The notes under the pieces are model-generated. The model searched no databases. It was given only the letters and a program-made list of their open reading frames with translations, and was not told the origin of the DNA. DNA of 64,000 nt. Origin: Phytoseiulus persimilis. Lineage: Eukaryota; Arthropoda; Arachnida; Mesostigmata; Phytoseiidae. The stretch covers positions 28,892,001-28,956,000 of the forward strand of contig CM075101.1 of the NCBI GenBank assembly GCA_037576195.1, given 5' to 3'. Made by a program: the position numbers and the translations under genes. Positions 1 to 12,799 of the stretch are shown here, piece after piece (the first letter of the stretch is position 1; each line of letters starts with the position of its first letter).

Positions 1-1
1 C

Positions 2-412
2 TTTATGAATGTATTCTTCGCGGCTCAGCGCAAGGCTATCGTTGTGGACTCCTGCGTGATCCAGAAGGACTGCGGCCTTTTACAACAAGGTGCAGATATT
101 ACCGGGGGAAATTATCTCAAAGCCCCTTCGATCGCCGGCTTGCTCGAGTACCTTTTATGGGTATTCCTTCCACCGAAGTCTCTTCGAACAAAACTGGTTC
201 TTCCGAAACCAGATGTCGTCGATTATCGGACGGCTTGCTTCTGTCATCGGAACCTCATCGAAGTCGGTTACGTGTGTTCAGTATGTTTGTCGATTTTCTG
301 TGTATTCGCTCCGATCTGTTCCACTTGTCAAACACATTTTAAATTCATGGGATATAAGCAGTCGCTGCTGAAGAAGAAGGACCAGAAATCTTTGCAGGCG
401 CCACTTATGTAG
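2..412 (+). CDS. GTF2H3: General transcription factor IIH subunit 3 (p34/TFB4), C-terminal part, 5' truncated by window edge
   Basis: Subunit of the TFIIH core complex (RNA polymerase II initiation and nucleotide excision repair, nucleus). About 136 residues are visible in one open exon that is already in frame at base 2. Recognised family segments in order are [65 protein letters not shown] and CSTC. These are the end of the vWA-like domain and the C-terminal zinc-binding C4 region, with CFC, CSVC and CSTC as ligand candidates. The usual family length is near 300 residues, so the N-terminal half lies left of the window. The stop TAG is at 410-412, with overlapping AATAAA signals from 415. 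No frame disruption is seen. Confidence 0.93.
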   Translation, partial: FMNVFFAAQRKAIVVDSCVIQKDCGLLQQGADITGGNYLKAPSIAGLLEYLLWVFLPPKSLRTKLVLPKPDVVDYRTACFCHRNLIEVGYVCSVCLSIFCVFAPICSTCQTHFKFMGYKQSLLKKKDQKSLQAPLM

Positions 413-414
413 GT

Positions 415-424
415 AATAAATAAA
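415..424 (+). terminator. Poly(A) signals of GTF2H3
   Basis: Two overlapping AATAAA hexamers at 415-420 and 419-424 begin 3 nt after the GTF2H3 stop codon. They are consistent with a very short 3' UTR. Confidence 0.6.
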
Positions 425-1335
425 TCACCGCAGTTTGTAAATAAATCCTCTTCTTTCGATCGATGCCCAGTGTCTCTCGAGTTCATTCCGTCAGCTCAGA
501 GAGCGGTTGAAGCTCCCAAGAATCGAGTCGAGAGTTTTCTGCGTTTCCAGCCTTTTTCACGTGCTCAGTTGAATGAAATTCCGCAATCTGGCTCCGAAAA
601 CGAGGCTGGGACCCCGGAATAATCGCAACCGATGGAAGCGGCGATTGCCCATTGGTCTTCTCAATCGACGGCAAAAATTCGAGCAATTCCTTTCGACTGC
701 TAGACAAAGAGTAAGGAATCCGACGATTCCTATTCATTAGTCTGGTATCGCTTTGAACAGGAGAAAAATTCGGAATATTTGAATAAGTGGACCTCTTACA
801 TTCCCGCAGAACAGAACAAGCTTCTGTTCATTCTTTGAAGATGCGTGTCTCGAATCGAAGTTACGGAATGGGGCATTTGGGGACCCCAAATAGCGTCGGC
901 CCGGTCGGCGTCAAGACGTCTACTGAGACCAGACTGCATGGTGCCGCCAGATGGGGTCATCCCCTTTTTGAAGCAGCCGACTCAGTTGTTGAACTAAACT
1001 ATTACCAAACATCATCCAGAGCGTCAGCGAAGGCTTTACGAGCTCATCCCGGAGAAGGTTTGAACGCGTTCAGAGGTCGTGTCTGCGCTTCATGGTTGTT
1101 CCCGTTTTGTAAGGAAATCAAGCAGGCCAGGCCAACGCCCTCAACACTTGCGAGAGAAGTCAACGGTTTTGTCGCGCCTCTCGCGATGAGCGGAGTGTTC
1201 CTCTAATGCGACCAACCGAGGAAGCATGAACGAACGTCCCGTTGGGACATTGATTGCGGGATTCCAAGAAAAGCCCATCCTTCACCACGAAACATAACAC
1301 TCTCGAGGGATCTTCGAAATAATCCGTTTATTTAT

Positions 1336-1660
1336 TTATTGTTCCCTCGGAATGCGCTCAGTTTTGAGGTGATAGCCGGACACCGGAGGCACCACGCAGT
1401 CTGGGAGGACTCTTGAGGTCGGCGTTGTTGTTGTCGTTACCATCGTTGTTGTCACGGTCGTCGTAGTTGTTGCTCCTACTGGTCGCAGAGCTATTTTGCT
1501 ACGTTGACGGCGACAACGAAGACTGCGGCGGGCAAACTTCACAGCGCGACGGCGTCGGTAAAAACAAAGTGTGGGGCCCCCTCGAGAGGTGAAGTGAAGT
1601 GAGGTGAGCCTTCGTGAGCTCCCTCCGAGATGATCTAATATTTTCTCTCTTTACCGACCG
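1336..1660 (-). CDS. Possible 3' terminal exon of unknown protein with arginine-rich and threonine-rich segments
   Basis: A minus-strand frame of about 105 codons is open from near 1660 to the stop at 1336-1338. Its product has a basic patch (FYRRRR, then FARRSLRCRRQR), a threonine/valine run encoded by ACN codons, and the tail GYHLKTERIPREQ. The stop overlaps a chain of AATAAA hexamers at about 1325-1337 on the same strand, which is why I list it. No family is recognised and the upstream exon is not found. The threonine run could simply be a trinucleotide repeat read in frame. Low confidence. Confidence 0.2.
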
Positions 1661-4600
1661 AAGAAGTATCGCCGCCTCTCACACTTTCCTCGGATCAATA
1701 GCTCGTTTTGTAGCCGTTCCTTCGGCGGTGCCGAAGCGGCGAAAACAAGGTATTCGAGCAATGTTATCACACCGTTTACCACATACACCATGTTGCTCAC
1801 CACGAGCACCGTCGCGTTACCCGGAACAGACTGTAGAAGCGGCTTGCATGGGGGACTTGCGCCCTGCCGCGTGTAATGGAGCTTCGGCCGCTCTCAGCCG
1901 GTGAGATGAGATGGATGGAGAGGTCCTCCGTATTTACCCAACAGTCCTCGGTAGGAAATCGTAACCATTCAGTGTTCTCCCGAAGGCATGCACACCTGCA
2001 TCACGTGGACTGATTGTCTTCTCAGTATCGTACCACCTCCTCCGTACGCGGGTCGACTTTGGCGGCATCCAGCAAGTAATCACAGATCCCCGAGAGCAGG
2101 AATGTGTTCAACAGCAAATTGCTTGTAGCGTTCCGTACCCACAAAGCTTTCCCCGCCTCTTCTTCGTGCGATCATGTGAAGCTCACTCTGATGCTCGCTG
2201 CTCGTTCGAATGCTGATGTCGTCCTCGTCACTGTGGTGGCCGCTGTCGATGTTGCTTCAGAAAACTCTTACTGATGTCTGACGAACTCCCGAAAACCGCT
2301 TTACAAATTCAAGCTACGATCGGGATGTTCTTCACCTAAGGACCGGAGGAATTTCACAGGTTTTTCCGCGGTACGCAGCCCAGTGTCGCAATTCCTGGTT
2401 CCTCAGCTAGAGAGATGACATAGCCTCTGAAGTTGACTTTTTGCAGGTGACTCCGAGAGTGTCAGGGGTCTCCTGATTGGATTTCGGCCTCGCGTCAAAG
2501 GGCAGGTCCTACAAGACGCTGAGCAAGCGGTGGACTGCGGAACAACTGGGCTAAAGTCGATGATTCTGAGGATGAAAAAAACATATCCGTTTTTCGGAGG
2601 TGCGTCACGGAACGCGCATTTAACGATCGTAACAACAACAACAACGACACGAGAAAAACACGACTCATCAATGCGTTACCGGACCATGACGACTTTTTAC
2701 GTCCCAAGCCACCCTCACAGCTGTGGAATGCAAATATTGGAGAATTCCTCTGGGTTGTTGTCGAGCAAAACACGCGATCGAAATAGCCCTCGTGCACTCG
2801 TTCTCGTTTCTTCGTTTCGTCCCACTCTCTCTCAGTCTGACTCAAGACCTAGTGTCTCCGAAGTCTTAATGACTGACGTTAATTATGGAAAATTCGTTGT
2901 GCTTTTCGGAATATGGAAGTGTATAAAATCAGTGTCTCCGGAACAAGGTCGGTCGAGGACAATCGACCGAACCCTTGTCGCAGTGTTCCTGAGTCTTGTG
3001 GGCAGAGATGTGTTACCGACCGGTAGATCGGACTGCCTTACTGACTAGCTGACTCGGTCGGCCCCTTAATACGTGCTATTAGCTCGGCGAAAGAACACGA
3101 GCAGCAGCTTCTGCCGCAGAAAGAATCAACTGGCGGAGAAGACAGCTTGACGCCGTGAGCGGGGCTTCCTCGATCCATCGATGCTCACTTCTTGCTTAGT
3201 CCTGCGGCCCCGATCGAGTAGCCGTTCATCGTTGTCGTTTTTGTCTGCTTCTCCCCCTTGCTCTTTTACGGCAGGGAATACCAGACAAGGCCCAGTCTTC
3301 CTATTGGGTTACGCTAGACAGCGTGGCGTCAGATGGTAGATATTTGCCCCGACCCCCACGATTCCAGTCGAATACAGAGCAGCGCAACGTTCCACCGGGT
3401 CGGCTCTCGAAAGGAAGTCGGAGCGTTTTGCCACTCGGAAAAATTGCGGTGACTCCATTCGCGAGCTCGTTCTCGGGAGCTAACGCTTCTCACGACACGA
3501 GATTCATAGAGGCAAGCCAACGATTCTCAGTCAAAAGCTCCGTCGAAAAGAGTAGTGGAAAACGCCGTGGCGAGCATTCCAAGAGGCAGCCGAACTCTTC
3601 AGCTGGATGATGCAGCGCGGGTCGCGATGCTCCATTTTCGTTTGTGAGTCTTTCAGACGAATGTCATTCTGAAACGGCTCGTCCGCTCCGATGATGAGTT
3701 GGTTGTACAGTTAGTGGTTACGTAGTCGAGCGCTGCAGCGATCCTGAGCGGCGTGGCGTCAAAAAAGAGCCATTAGCAGCCATCGATAGACGAGATGAAG
3801 AGGGGAATACAGCATGAGAAGAGAGAGAAAGGCTCACTCAATGCAGCAATCTCTTAAGCCTCGAAAAGTCAGCCCCTCCTTTCTGTTGTCCAGAGCTTGA
3901 TTCTTCACCGTCGGCGGGACTTTTCTCTTGATTAAAGAAAACCACCACGTTCATCCTTTTCGTGTAGATAGATAGATATATATGTACACCATACATTTGT
4001 TCAGCCGACGGAAGAGAGCGCGAAATAATAAACAGGCGTTCGATTAAAGCCAAGACGATGAGGAGAGAGAAATGGAGAAGAGCCTGTCAGCCTTGGAATT
4101 TGTCGGTAGGTGGCACTCTGTCCGTTTCAAAGTAGAGACGGAGGAACATAAATGAACGAGTCGCCTCATTTTCGTCGTTGAGCGCAGCTCGTTTTTCATT
4201 GAGAGGAGCTCCTTTTCAGCTGACGTATCTCGAACTGTGGGAGGGAGGCTCTCTCGCTCATCACGCTCACTCCGACGGAAACCTCCAAGGACTACGATCA
4301 GCGGTCTCGGCGAAGATTTCATGGAACCCTTTCGTTCCATGATTTCCGCGGGATAGAAAAGCTCATGTTGTCGTTTCTGTGCGCCCCGTCGTCGACTGTT
4401 GTAAATCCAAAATTTGCTGAAAAAGAGGCGAAGCTTTCCGGCTCCGATATCAAAAGCGCCCAGAGCTCGAACAATGAGCCATTCGACGTCCGTGTCTTTT
4501 CGAGAACGCTTCATAAAATTTGGCCAAATTTGTAGCTGTCGGGTACTGCGAACGCCGCCGCTGAAGCTGTCGGCAGACGGAGCTTCGTGATGTGACGGTC

Positions 4601-7600
4601 GGGTCACGGCAGCTTAGGAACGGCTTTTGAGCAACTCGTAAGGCGGTTTGAACGTTTGAGCATCGGCGTTTACCCCAGGGATCCGTCACCATCAAGGGCC
4701 ATGTCAAGAGCCGATGAAAGAGCAGAGTACCGAGGCTACCGAAGCCATTTCAGGCGAGAGACAGTTTGCTACCAACAGACAACAAACTTATCTACGACTT
4801 CATGAGTTCGGGTGCGGCCGTTTAACAACATCACACATTCCATCTTTGGCTTCATCAACCAAAGTCGATGAGAGCGAGAGTGAAACTCGGAGGGAAATCA
4901 CATCGCTTCCGTGCCGTTATGTACGCCGGTGAAAGCTCCGAAATTTCGTCACCTAAGCTGGGAAGGAATTTCACGGGGGCTAAAAAGGCCTACAGTAAAG
5001 GCTGCAGCACTGTGCGGTTCTTCGGCGCCACGTTGCGATCAACTTGGAAGTGTATTCGGAACAGCTGCTACGGCTCGGTTGTAATTAGAGCGCGTACGAC
5101 TCTGGGTGGACATACGTCTGCTTTGAGACGGAAGCCTTCGCCGTCTGCAATTAGTGGTTGCTTTGTTTCCGTTGGTAGAAAACGTTGTTGTTATGGTCGC
5201 CTGTTGCTCACATCATACGCAGATGGCTGATTTGGACTGCCTTACAGTGGGCCATTGTGAAGCTACTCAATGAGCACGCAGAAGCCGGTATAACTCGAAT
5301 GTTCCCTCCGGTAGCCTCGCTGCCGTTAGCCTCGTAGGCTTCTGAAACGGAAAGATGGGAACGGCGTTGCCCATAATGTGAGGAACGGCACCTCCGACAC
5401 TTTGGGGCGATCTCCAATCTGCGTATCTGACCCGAAGCCTGTCTATCAGCGAATCAGCTCAAACTGCTGTGGAGTCTGGCAGGAGGGCAGCTCCAATCGA
5501 GAACAGCGGGCTCATAAATACCCTATCGTAAGGAATCTTGGAGGTTTTTTGTGAACACAGGCTGCGAAGGAAATCGGAGGCGTTTGAATTCGGGAACTCG
5601 ATTTGCACGACTTTTACAGGAGAGGCAGGTCCTTCTGTTCCATTTTTTCTCTTCTCTTTTTTCGTAGTTGTCGCTGTCCAGTGGAGTGCGCAGCGGGCCA
5701 TAAAGTCAAACAGAGACTAGGTCGCCTCGGAAGCGCCACTCGAACCGGGCCCATGGCGAAATTCAATAAGAAAAGAGAATTCCGCCTTTAAACTTTGTAA
5801 GAGACACACTCCGAATCGTAAATCAGGATGGTTTGTTTCTCGAATCGATGTTCTGCGACCGGTCCTCGGACGTCGTTGGGGGGAGCACCCCGCATCGTGA
5901 AGAACACCAGGGGACGCGACTCTTCCGCGGAACATGAGGGTGTCACCACAGAGCAAGGACAACACGATAGGCGGGAGGACCAATCCAGCAGCGATAGAAG
6001 GAATTCCAATGAAATTAAACTCATTTGTTATTTGGTGCTGGAGTTGCTTTTGTGTCTGCTGTGTCTCGACGCGCTTGTCTTCGACCAATATTACCTTTGC
6101 ATTCGAAATAGCTCAGGCTTCGCTCTTCTCACTGTGAAAAAAGCATTCTCGCAGTTTCCGTGAACTTTTTCCCGGAAGAACTCCTTCCATGATTGTCAGA
6201 ACCAGGCTGTCAGACGACGGAAAATTCATTCCTATGTAAGGCTCGAAGCTACGACATCTGTTCATAGACAACAACCGACCCCAGCCAAGGAAAAATAAGA
6301 ATTGTGCTTCCCGCGTGTCACCTACTCGGAACTCTGGCGTGTTGTTGAGAGAAATATGAAAATCACATTCCGTGGATCTCGGGACTCGAGTCCAGGGTCA
6401 GTATTATTTACCGATCAGCTGTCTTCGTAGAGCCAGCAAATTCAAAATTTTCTTTCTTTGTCGAAGCACACATTCGTCGAGGGGTGATCGGGTGAACTAG
6501 ATGTTAGCGTGACGTTCGGTGCAGTATCCGCCATTTTTGGCAGGTGCAATCCATCCATGGCTCATCTCGCTTCCTTCCGTAGACCCGACCGACGTCCCAG
6601 TCATCTGAGCACCCGTCCGCCGACTAATCTGTCCGAGAGAACATTCAATTACGAGCGAACGATCGACTCCATCCAGCGCCCATCGTTCGAGTCGCGCTGT
6701 CCATCTTCATCGCATTTGCCTAATGATTTTACAAGGATGGCCTCGCACAACTTAAAGGCCTCATAACTCACATCACCCTGAGACCGCACGCAGAGGCCGA
6801 TGGTGAAACACGGTGAGTTTCGGGAGGATGAAGGAACGTTGACGTTTTCTCCCTTGTTTGGTGGTTCGGGAACTCCGGAGCAACCCAGGTTTCAGACGTG
6901 TCCAGACACTCGAACAGCAACGGCGAGACGCTAGAGGTTTTCTATCACGATTTTTGAGATTGTATCCTGCTTCTTCTAACCACAACGAGTCGAAACTAGG
7001 CAATAAAAGCAAATATTGGTCGCCATGAGTTTACCGATGCAAACATTATGTCACTCGATAATGGCGACACGACGGTTCCCCTGTATTTAAAGAAGTCGTC
7101 GAGCGTTCGTGAGATATATGAAGGGTAGCGCTTTTTCTAGGGAATCTCAAACTGCCCCTCGCTTCGTATACATGGCTATTTGCTCTCTCGGGAACAACCC
7201 CAGGAGGTGTGAACGAATACGCCTCCAAGTTCATTTCTGTTGCTGCCGAGCCCAGCCGAAAAGAGCATCCAAAAACGCGCGTGTCAAACTTCAGGCTATG
7301 AAACTGTTCGAAAAAATTCTCTCTGGTCTGATTCCAACAAACGTCTCCGCGTCTCAGCGATGTCATGTCCAAGGGTTGCGGCAGTTCCTTCGCCCGTTTT
7401 CCAACAAGCCCCCAGAGCAGGATAGAATACTTTACATGATCTCCTGTCGGACGGAATCTCGGACCGGATGAATCGAAACTTGTTTGCTTCAGGAACCGTT
7501 CTTCCAACCATCTCCTCCTCCGATTGCTCGTTGAGCGCGCTGCGTGAAATCTCCGTAGAGTGAGTTTGATCACGATACAAATGCATAGTGACTTGGTGAT

Positions 7601-9878
7601 GGCCGTCACCATGTTCCAATGTTGACAGATGGAGGGATGATGAACGTCCGGTTCGATAATTCTGCGAGGAGTGTTGCTCCTATAGAAGGTCGGAGAGGGA
7701 ATAATTGTCGAAGAGCCCGATAATTTCTTCATAACAACATGGCCGACACGGGTGTCAGTTTTTGACGGAGCGAATCGCCGCGCAGCACAAATGTCGGCAA
7801 CGGCATTTGAATCGACATCAACACCGTTGGTGCCGCCGATACTGGCTTGATCAACGTCACGTTCTGTATGTATTGTACGCTGATTCAGCGACAGATAGAT
7901 CATAGTCCGCGCGATCTGAGCGGACGGCTACAGGGCAGTCGTTTGTTCGTCGGTTTGCGCTGCCGGCTGCATCAAAGATGACATTCGGGCCCCTTAAGTG
8001 GACACTCAGGAACAAACGAGCGGAAAGCCTTCACACCTTGCTTTGCAGCAGCAGTAGTTGTAACTGGCCCGGTGATGGTAGTGGTCGGTTCTGCTCTTCA
8101 TCGCCTTCACCTTCCTCTATTCCGCTCGCTGCCGCTCCTCATCTCAGAGTTCTGTTGCTTCATCTCAGCGTTCCTGTTGCCGCGTATGCGGGTTCTTCTT
8201 CAGTATTTTGATACGGAAGGTAGGGAGGCGATGTCGACGACGTCCATCGCGATCACCATCGCCGTCATCATCGAAAGATAGAAGTGGTTTGATGACGAAA
8301 CGAAACGACAAGGATTATCTGTAAGCGTTGAAATCAATTCTGTTGGAGCGTTCGCGGCGAACGTTTGCCTGCCCGGACGAATCTTCTGATCGAGATAGTG
8401 AAGAAATAACAGATCGAGAAACTGCGAGTTGAGCCGCTCGGTCCTAGGTGCGAATGATGTGGCTTGCGGCGAGTCGTCGCAAAAAGCACAAAATGCCTCA
8501 AGTAGAGGAGAGAGGCTCACTTCACCCAGCTTCAAGGAATCCATGATCTACAACTCCTGCTGGGAAGCTCGGTCAAAGTCAGACTCGTTCCAAGTCGGCT
8601 AGCACTTGGGCCCGTCCGTTGAAGACACCCCCTAGCCCACGCTCGCTCGTGCTGTCTCTTCCTCTCTTTTTGAGCCGAAATCACAGGCTGGTGATACTCA
8701 TACGGAAGATGATACAGCCCGATTCTCGTCATTGGCGGTTGCACACAGTGCTCATTGTAAAACTTCGGAGCCCCGAGTTGAATTCTATCTTATCTTGTGG
8801 CCTCAGCTAGGCTCATATGGGTATATGTTGGTGATTGCTTCGTCAATGATTGCTTGGCACCCCCTGCCGTTATACTGGAAGCTCCGATGGAGTCCAGGGA
8901 AATCGGAAGAGCTGGACCGATCGCTGAGCCGTTGCCAACGCAGGACGCTCCTGCACGGCCTCGTTCCGTGCTTTCAACATCCTGCGGGAAGCTCGGGACG
9001 TAGCGTGAACGAGAAAAAATAGTTTTCCTGAAACCTTCGAGAAGTGCCTGTTCGCCACTCTCTAGTCTGGGATGAATCTTAGCGAATCGGAAAAATCGCC
9101 AGTTGCCTCTAGCATTCAATTTTATAATGAGGGATTAACTTGGCTTTTTGCGCCTTCCCCGTCTCAATTGTTTGTTCGCATGATTGATAGACGGATCGAT
9201 CAGTCAGTTCGTCGATCGAATTCTTTTACGCTTTCACATTTGATGAGAGCGGCTTCGACGTCGTCATCGACCCCAACAAAAGACCACTCTTTAGTTGGTT
9301 TGACTTTGGGAGCGACGTTCGATCATCTTTAGAGATGACAAGCGAAAAACTTCGGTCTTGAAATGTTGCCTGAGGTTTCCTTTGAACTAAATTGCGTGAA
9401 ATTGACCGCTTGTGTGGAGCTTTATTCTGTCAGCACTCTCACAAACTCGACTCGGAACTCATGGGTTGCACGACACGGAGCGCTGCTCGGGGCGTTTCTC
9501 TTTGGCTTGCAAAGTTGCAATAATGCTGATTCATCTCGAAAAATGAGCAGTATGGCGCTAGTCCTGACCTTCAGAGTTGGATTGTGTACCGGCGGCGTGA
9601 ACAAAACGTCTTGCGTTCATCCACGATTTTTCTCCAATCCTCGCATTCGAAATCACGCCGGGAAATTGGATAATCCCACGATCATTGTCACGCCAGAGCG
9701 TTTATCGACGAGAAATCTGACAGAATCAACTCGGCTCCATGGAACGGCCTGGAAAGGGCACAACCCTTTTAATCCCCCAGAGCCATCAAAACTCTTTGCG
9801 CATCGAAGCTCGTCAACTCGATTCTCTTCCAGGCGTCACCATTCGCCGTTACCATCGAGAGTTTGTTAGTCGTCAGGA

Positions 9879-11314
9879 ATGAAGTTTGCAATTGCTTTCG
9901 TGGCAGCTTGCACCTTTGCCGGAGGGCTCGGCGTGCCTGTTTCAGGACGAGGCGATGCCGGAAGTGTGACGGCTAGTGGAAAGGCTTCCACCGCGAATAT
10001 CGAGGACTTGGTAGGGTCGCGGTGTGACCTGGTTCGGGAGATCGAAGCCACTGGATGTTTCGAAAGCACTAATGGAGGGCTCCGTAGCCCAATGGGAGAG
10101 CTCCAGGAATCGCCAAACGGTCCCTCGAGTGGCCCGCTTGACGCTGGAGAGTTTGGCACGAAAGAATGGCTAGCTCAGAGAATCGCTGAGATCAGAGAAG
10201 CTATAGCATCTTCAACCGCAGAGCTGGCCAGCATTATCTGGCAGCAGGCTAATGGCAAAGAGATCTCGGAGAGTTTGGCTACCGCGAGGCAAACAGTTTT
10301 GAGGCGCCTCGCAGATCTGAAGTGAGTTTTTTTAGCGTAGTACCTTTTCCTATCGCAAACATTGCGGGTCTTTAAATCCGTCTGTAAGAATGGATACACG
10401 ATTCTTCGGAGAGTGGTATCCTCAGGTTCACATGTTTGTTACAAACCTCTCGGAAAGTGCTCGAATATTGGAGAATGCCCGTAAGTGGAAAGTAACCTCC
10501 AACAAGAGAGCATGATATATCCTGTTCCTTTCGGTTCGATTCTCTTCCATGAGACGTGTCAAATCGGGCTCATCGAGTGCAGGATACTGCGTTCTCCTAC
10601 ATACCAATGTGACTGATATTTCTTCACAGAAACGAGTTGTTGGTGAGGATCCGTGAAATGATGATCCCAGATGACGATGTACCCGTCCCTTACATCATCG
10701 ACGAAGTCTTCGAGCAGGTCATCGCTGGCCTGAAGAACCAAATATCAGATGCCCTGCAAGTGATCACGAACTGGCACAATCTCCTCACCGACACTGGAAG
10801 AGCGAAGATCGCAACTGCTAAGAAAAGTATCACTGAGTGGACGCAAAAGATCGCAGACACAGTTCGCGAGTGGAAGAGAGCGAAGGAATCCAATTCCACT
10901 AGGGAGAGGTTCAACTACGCATCCGATCCATCACGAAAGGACAAATTCATACTGAAGCTTCAAAGGCTCTTGGAAGAATTCAAAACTCAAGTCGAGCTCA
11001 AGGAACTTGAAGTGGCGAAGTCTTCTGCCGGACACGAACAGGAAACTCTTGTTCATCTCAGAGAAGTGAATGCCCAACTCTCAACCTCGAGTGAGAGCAT
11101 CCAGAAAATGATCGGAGCTGTCGCAAGAGTGGAAGTTGCATCTCCCAACATTGTCGCCAGATTGAGGGATTTGCTATATCTCAAACTAGAGGAGCTTCAA
11201 GAACTCAAGCGCGGTTGCACCGATGGAGAAAAAATCAGATTGCTGGAGAAGGAAGTTGTGAATCTTAGACGGAAGCTCATCGATGTCATTCGGGACGCAT
11301 TCCAAAAACCCTGA
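9879..11314 (+). CDS. Secreted helical protein, paralogue 1 (two exons)
   Basis: Unknown secreted protein of 375 residues; exons 9879-10321 and 10630-11314. It starts at ATG 9879 with a typical signal peptide (MKFAIAFVAACTFAGG). The mature part first has a Gly/Ser/Pro-rich segment with two Cys (SRCDL, TGCFES) to about residue 95. Long amphipathic helices rich in E, K, R, L, Q follow to the end, suggesting coiled coil or helical bundle. The intron is phase 2: donor AA|GTGAG at 10322, acceptor TTCTTCACAG ending 10629, restoring K-N-E across the junction. The convergent neighbour at 11537-12658 has the same signal peptide start, the same intron phase and the same junction residues, so the two are probably paralogues. 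No enzyme motif is seen. Mite allergen or apolipophorin-like helical proteins are possible analogues, but I see no diagnostic match. Confidence 0.75.
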
Positions 11315-11529
11315 ATATAAGCTCAATTTTCTGAGTGTATTATTTTTGGAGGTTCGCACCGAGTTCATAGTCTCAGAAATCACCAGAAGCGTTGCTGTCT
11401 ACCATAACTGAAGGGCACGGTTTCGGAACAGCTCCCGAACGGAAGAACTGATGCGCTTGTTGAGGTTCTTGGTCACATTTGAAGCATCATGCGAAGAATG
11501 ACTCATGGTGCATCTCGGTAGGCTGGTAA

Positions 11530-11535
11530 TTTATT
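11530..11535 (-). terminator. Poly(A) signal of secreted helical protein paralogue 2
   Basis: AATAAA on the minus strand, one base past the TGA stop at 11537-11539. The 3' UTR would be extremely short. Confidence 0.6.
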
Positions 11536-11536
11536 C

Positions 11537-12658
11537 TCAAGCATCATTCGAATCTTCAGCGATCGGCTTGTTGACCTCTTCGTAAACTTTTTCGAGGATC
11601 TCTTCTTTCAAGGTTCGGAGCTCTCCTTTCGCGGTCTCGAGACCGGCCTTGAGTTGGTCCTTGAGGAGACCATGGGCGCCCTTGATCATCTCAACGTAGC
11701 TCTTGACTTGCTGAAGCTTCTCGTTGAGTTTCTTTCGGAGGTCCCTCACCGTCTGGACAAAGTAGGAATCCTCGCGGTTTGCAGCAAGGCTGTACGCGAC
11801 CGGCTCTCTCCCAAGCATATCTCGGAATGCGTTGCGGATGTCCTTGGCAGCCTCGACGAGCTCGCCTCTGACTACATTGAGCTGTTCCATAATCTCTTGC
11901 CTCTTAACTCCTGCGGCAGCGCGGGCTTGGGCCGTCAGATCACGGAGTTGTCCACCGAGCTCGGCAATCTTAGCTCGGATTGAGCCAGCATTGATGTTAT
12001 AAGCCTCCGCATCGACACCGCGGGACTCTTCTTCCTTCCCGTTGAGGACTTCGTTCACCACCTGCTTGATGTGCTCACTGGAAACCAGGTTGAGCTTAGT
12101 TGAATGGAACCCCAATTCGAGGCTTCACGAGCCCTATCCGTGGACCACTCTCGGGATAAAAGAAACTCACTTGACTCTCTGGACTTGATCGATGAGTCGC
12201 TGCCTCTGTTCCTCCATACGCGCTCTGGCGTCCTCCCCGATGATTGTGGCCTCCCTCTTGAGGATTTCGGTGACACGCTGTAGGATTTCCTTGGCTTCCT
12301 TGCGGTATTCACCAATTCTCCTGATCATGCCATCCTTGAAGTAATTCTGATCGTTCTTGCGGACAGCCCTGTTGATCACTTCCAGGAGTAGCTTGATCTG
12401 CTCTTGGACTTCTCCCGTGATCGCATCCAATGACTCCCTCAGTCGTTCCTTGGCTTCACCGGTAGCGCTCTTGATGAGTTCGCGGAGCTGTTCGCGACTC
12501 TTCTGCAACTCATCAATTCTGTCTTGGACTCGTCCTCGAATGGCTGCAATGACTTCCTTCAGCGATTCGGGGATATACACGTTGTTCTTGGCTGCGGGAG
12601 CAGCGTGAACTGACGCCAAAATGGCCACACCGGCAATGAGGGCTATCGCGAACTTCAT
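11537..12658 (-). CDS. Secreted helical protein, paralogue 2 (two coding exons)
   Basis: Unknown secreted protein of 342 residues; coding exons 12658-12171 and 12077-11537. Signal peptide MKFAIALIAGVAILASVHA, with likely cleavage before APAAKNN. The mature chain is almost entirely predicted amphipathic helix (for example RVQDRIDELQKSREQLREL and VRDLRKKLNEKLQQVKSYV), lacks Cys, and suggests coiled coil. The intron (12078-12170, 93 bp) is phase 2 with donor AA|GTGAG and acceptor TTTCCAG, as in the convergent paralogue at 9879. The ATG is directly preceded by a splice acceptor (CATTACAG|ATG), and a TATA/initiator pair lies upstream, so the start and a 5' leader intron are well supported. Function is unknown; a tail-to-tail pair of signal-peptide proteins suggests local duplication by inversion. 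Confidence 0.8.
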
Positions 12659-12756
12659 CTGTAATGGACACTCAGTTAAGTGGAGGGAGTTCGAGTGGGA
12701 ATGGAGTAGGGAAAGATTATCCGTAGTCGGTTCGATCGCTGCTGTTGTCAACTCAC
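12659..12756 (-). other. 5' UTR intron of secreted helical protein paralogue 2
   Basis: The donor CAAC|GTGAGT has its GT at 12756-12755. The acceptor CATTACAG ends at 12659, immediately before the ATG. It separates a leader exon of about 14 nt (12770-12757) from coding exon 1. This is read from splice consensus only. Confidence 0.55.
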
Positions 12757-12766
12757 GTTGCCACAC

Positions 12767-12799
12767 AACTGAGAAGCCGAAAGCTGACACACATTTATA
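12767..12799 (-). promoter_or_regulatory. TATA box and arthropod initiator for paralogue 2
   Basis: TATAAA lies at 12799-12794 (minus strand) and TCAGTT at 12772-12767. The initiator A is at 12770, 29 nt after the first T of the TATA box. The spacing and the TCAGTT initiator fit arthropod core promoters, so transcription probably starts at 12770. Confidence 0.6.

Larger units (their letters stand above)
413..9878. other. Long stretch with no recognised gene
   Basis: About 9.5 kb in which I recognise no protein family, RNA gene or mobile element on either strand. It holds short low-complexity tracts: GTT/GTC-rich near 1420-1480, an AAC run near 2629-2648, GATA-like around 3968-3980, and GAC/CAT-rich around 8230-8270. 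Short open frames on both strands mostly look like chance. The longest is a 285-codon frame on the minus strand at 7046-7903, whose composition (R, S, T-rich, no motif) does not suggest a known protein. A candidate 3' exon at 1336-1660 is listed separately. Introns, distal exons or regulatory DNA of neighbouring genes could lie here. Confidence 0.4.

Noticed and set aside
7046-7903. 285-codon open frame on the minus strand
   Set aside because: No motif, no signal peptide, and random-looking composition. Overlapping open frames on the other strand and no poly(A) signal argue for chance.
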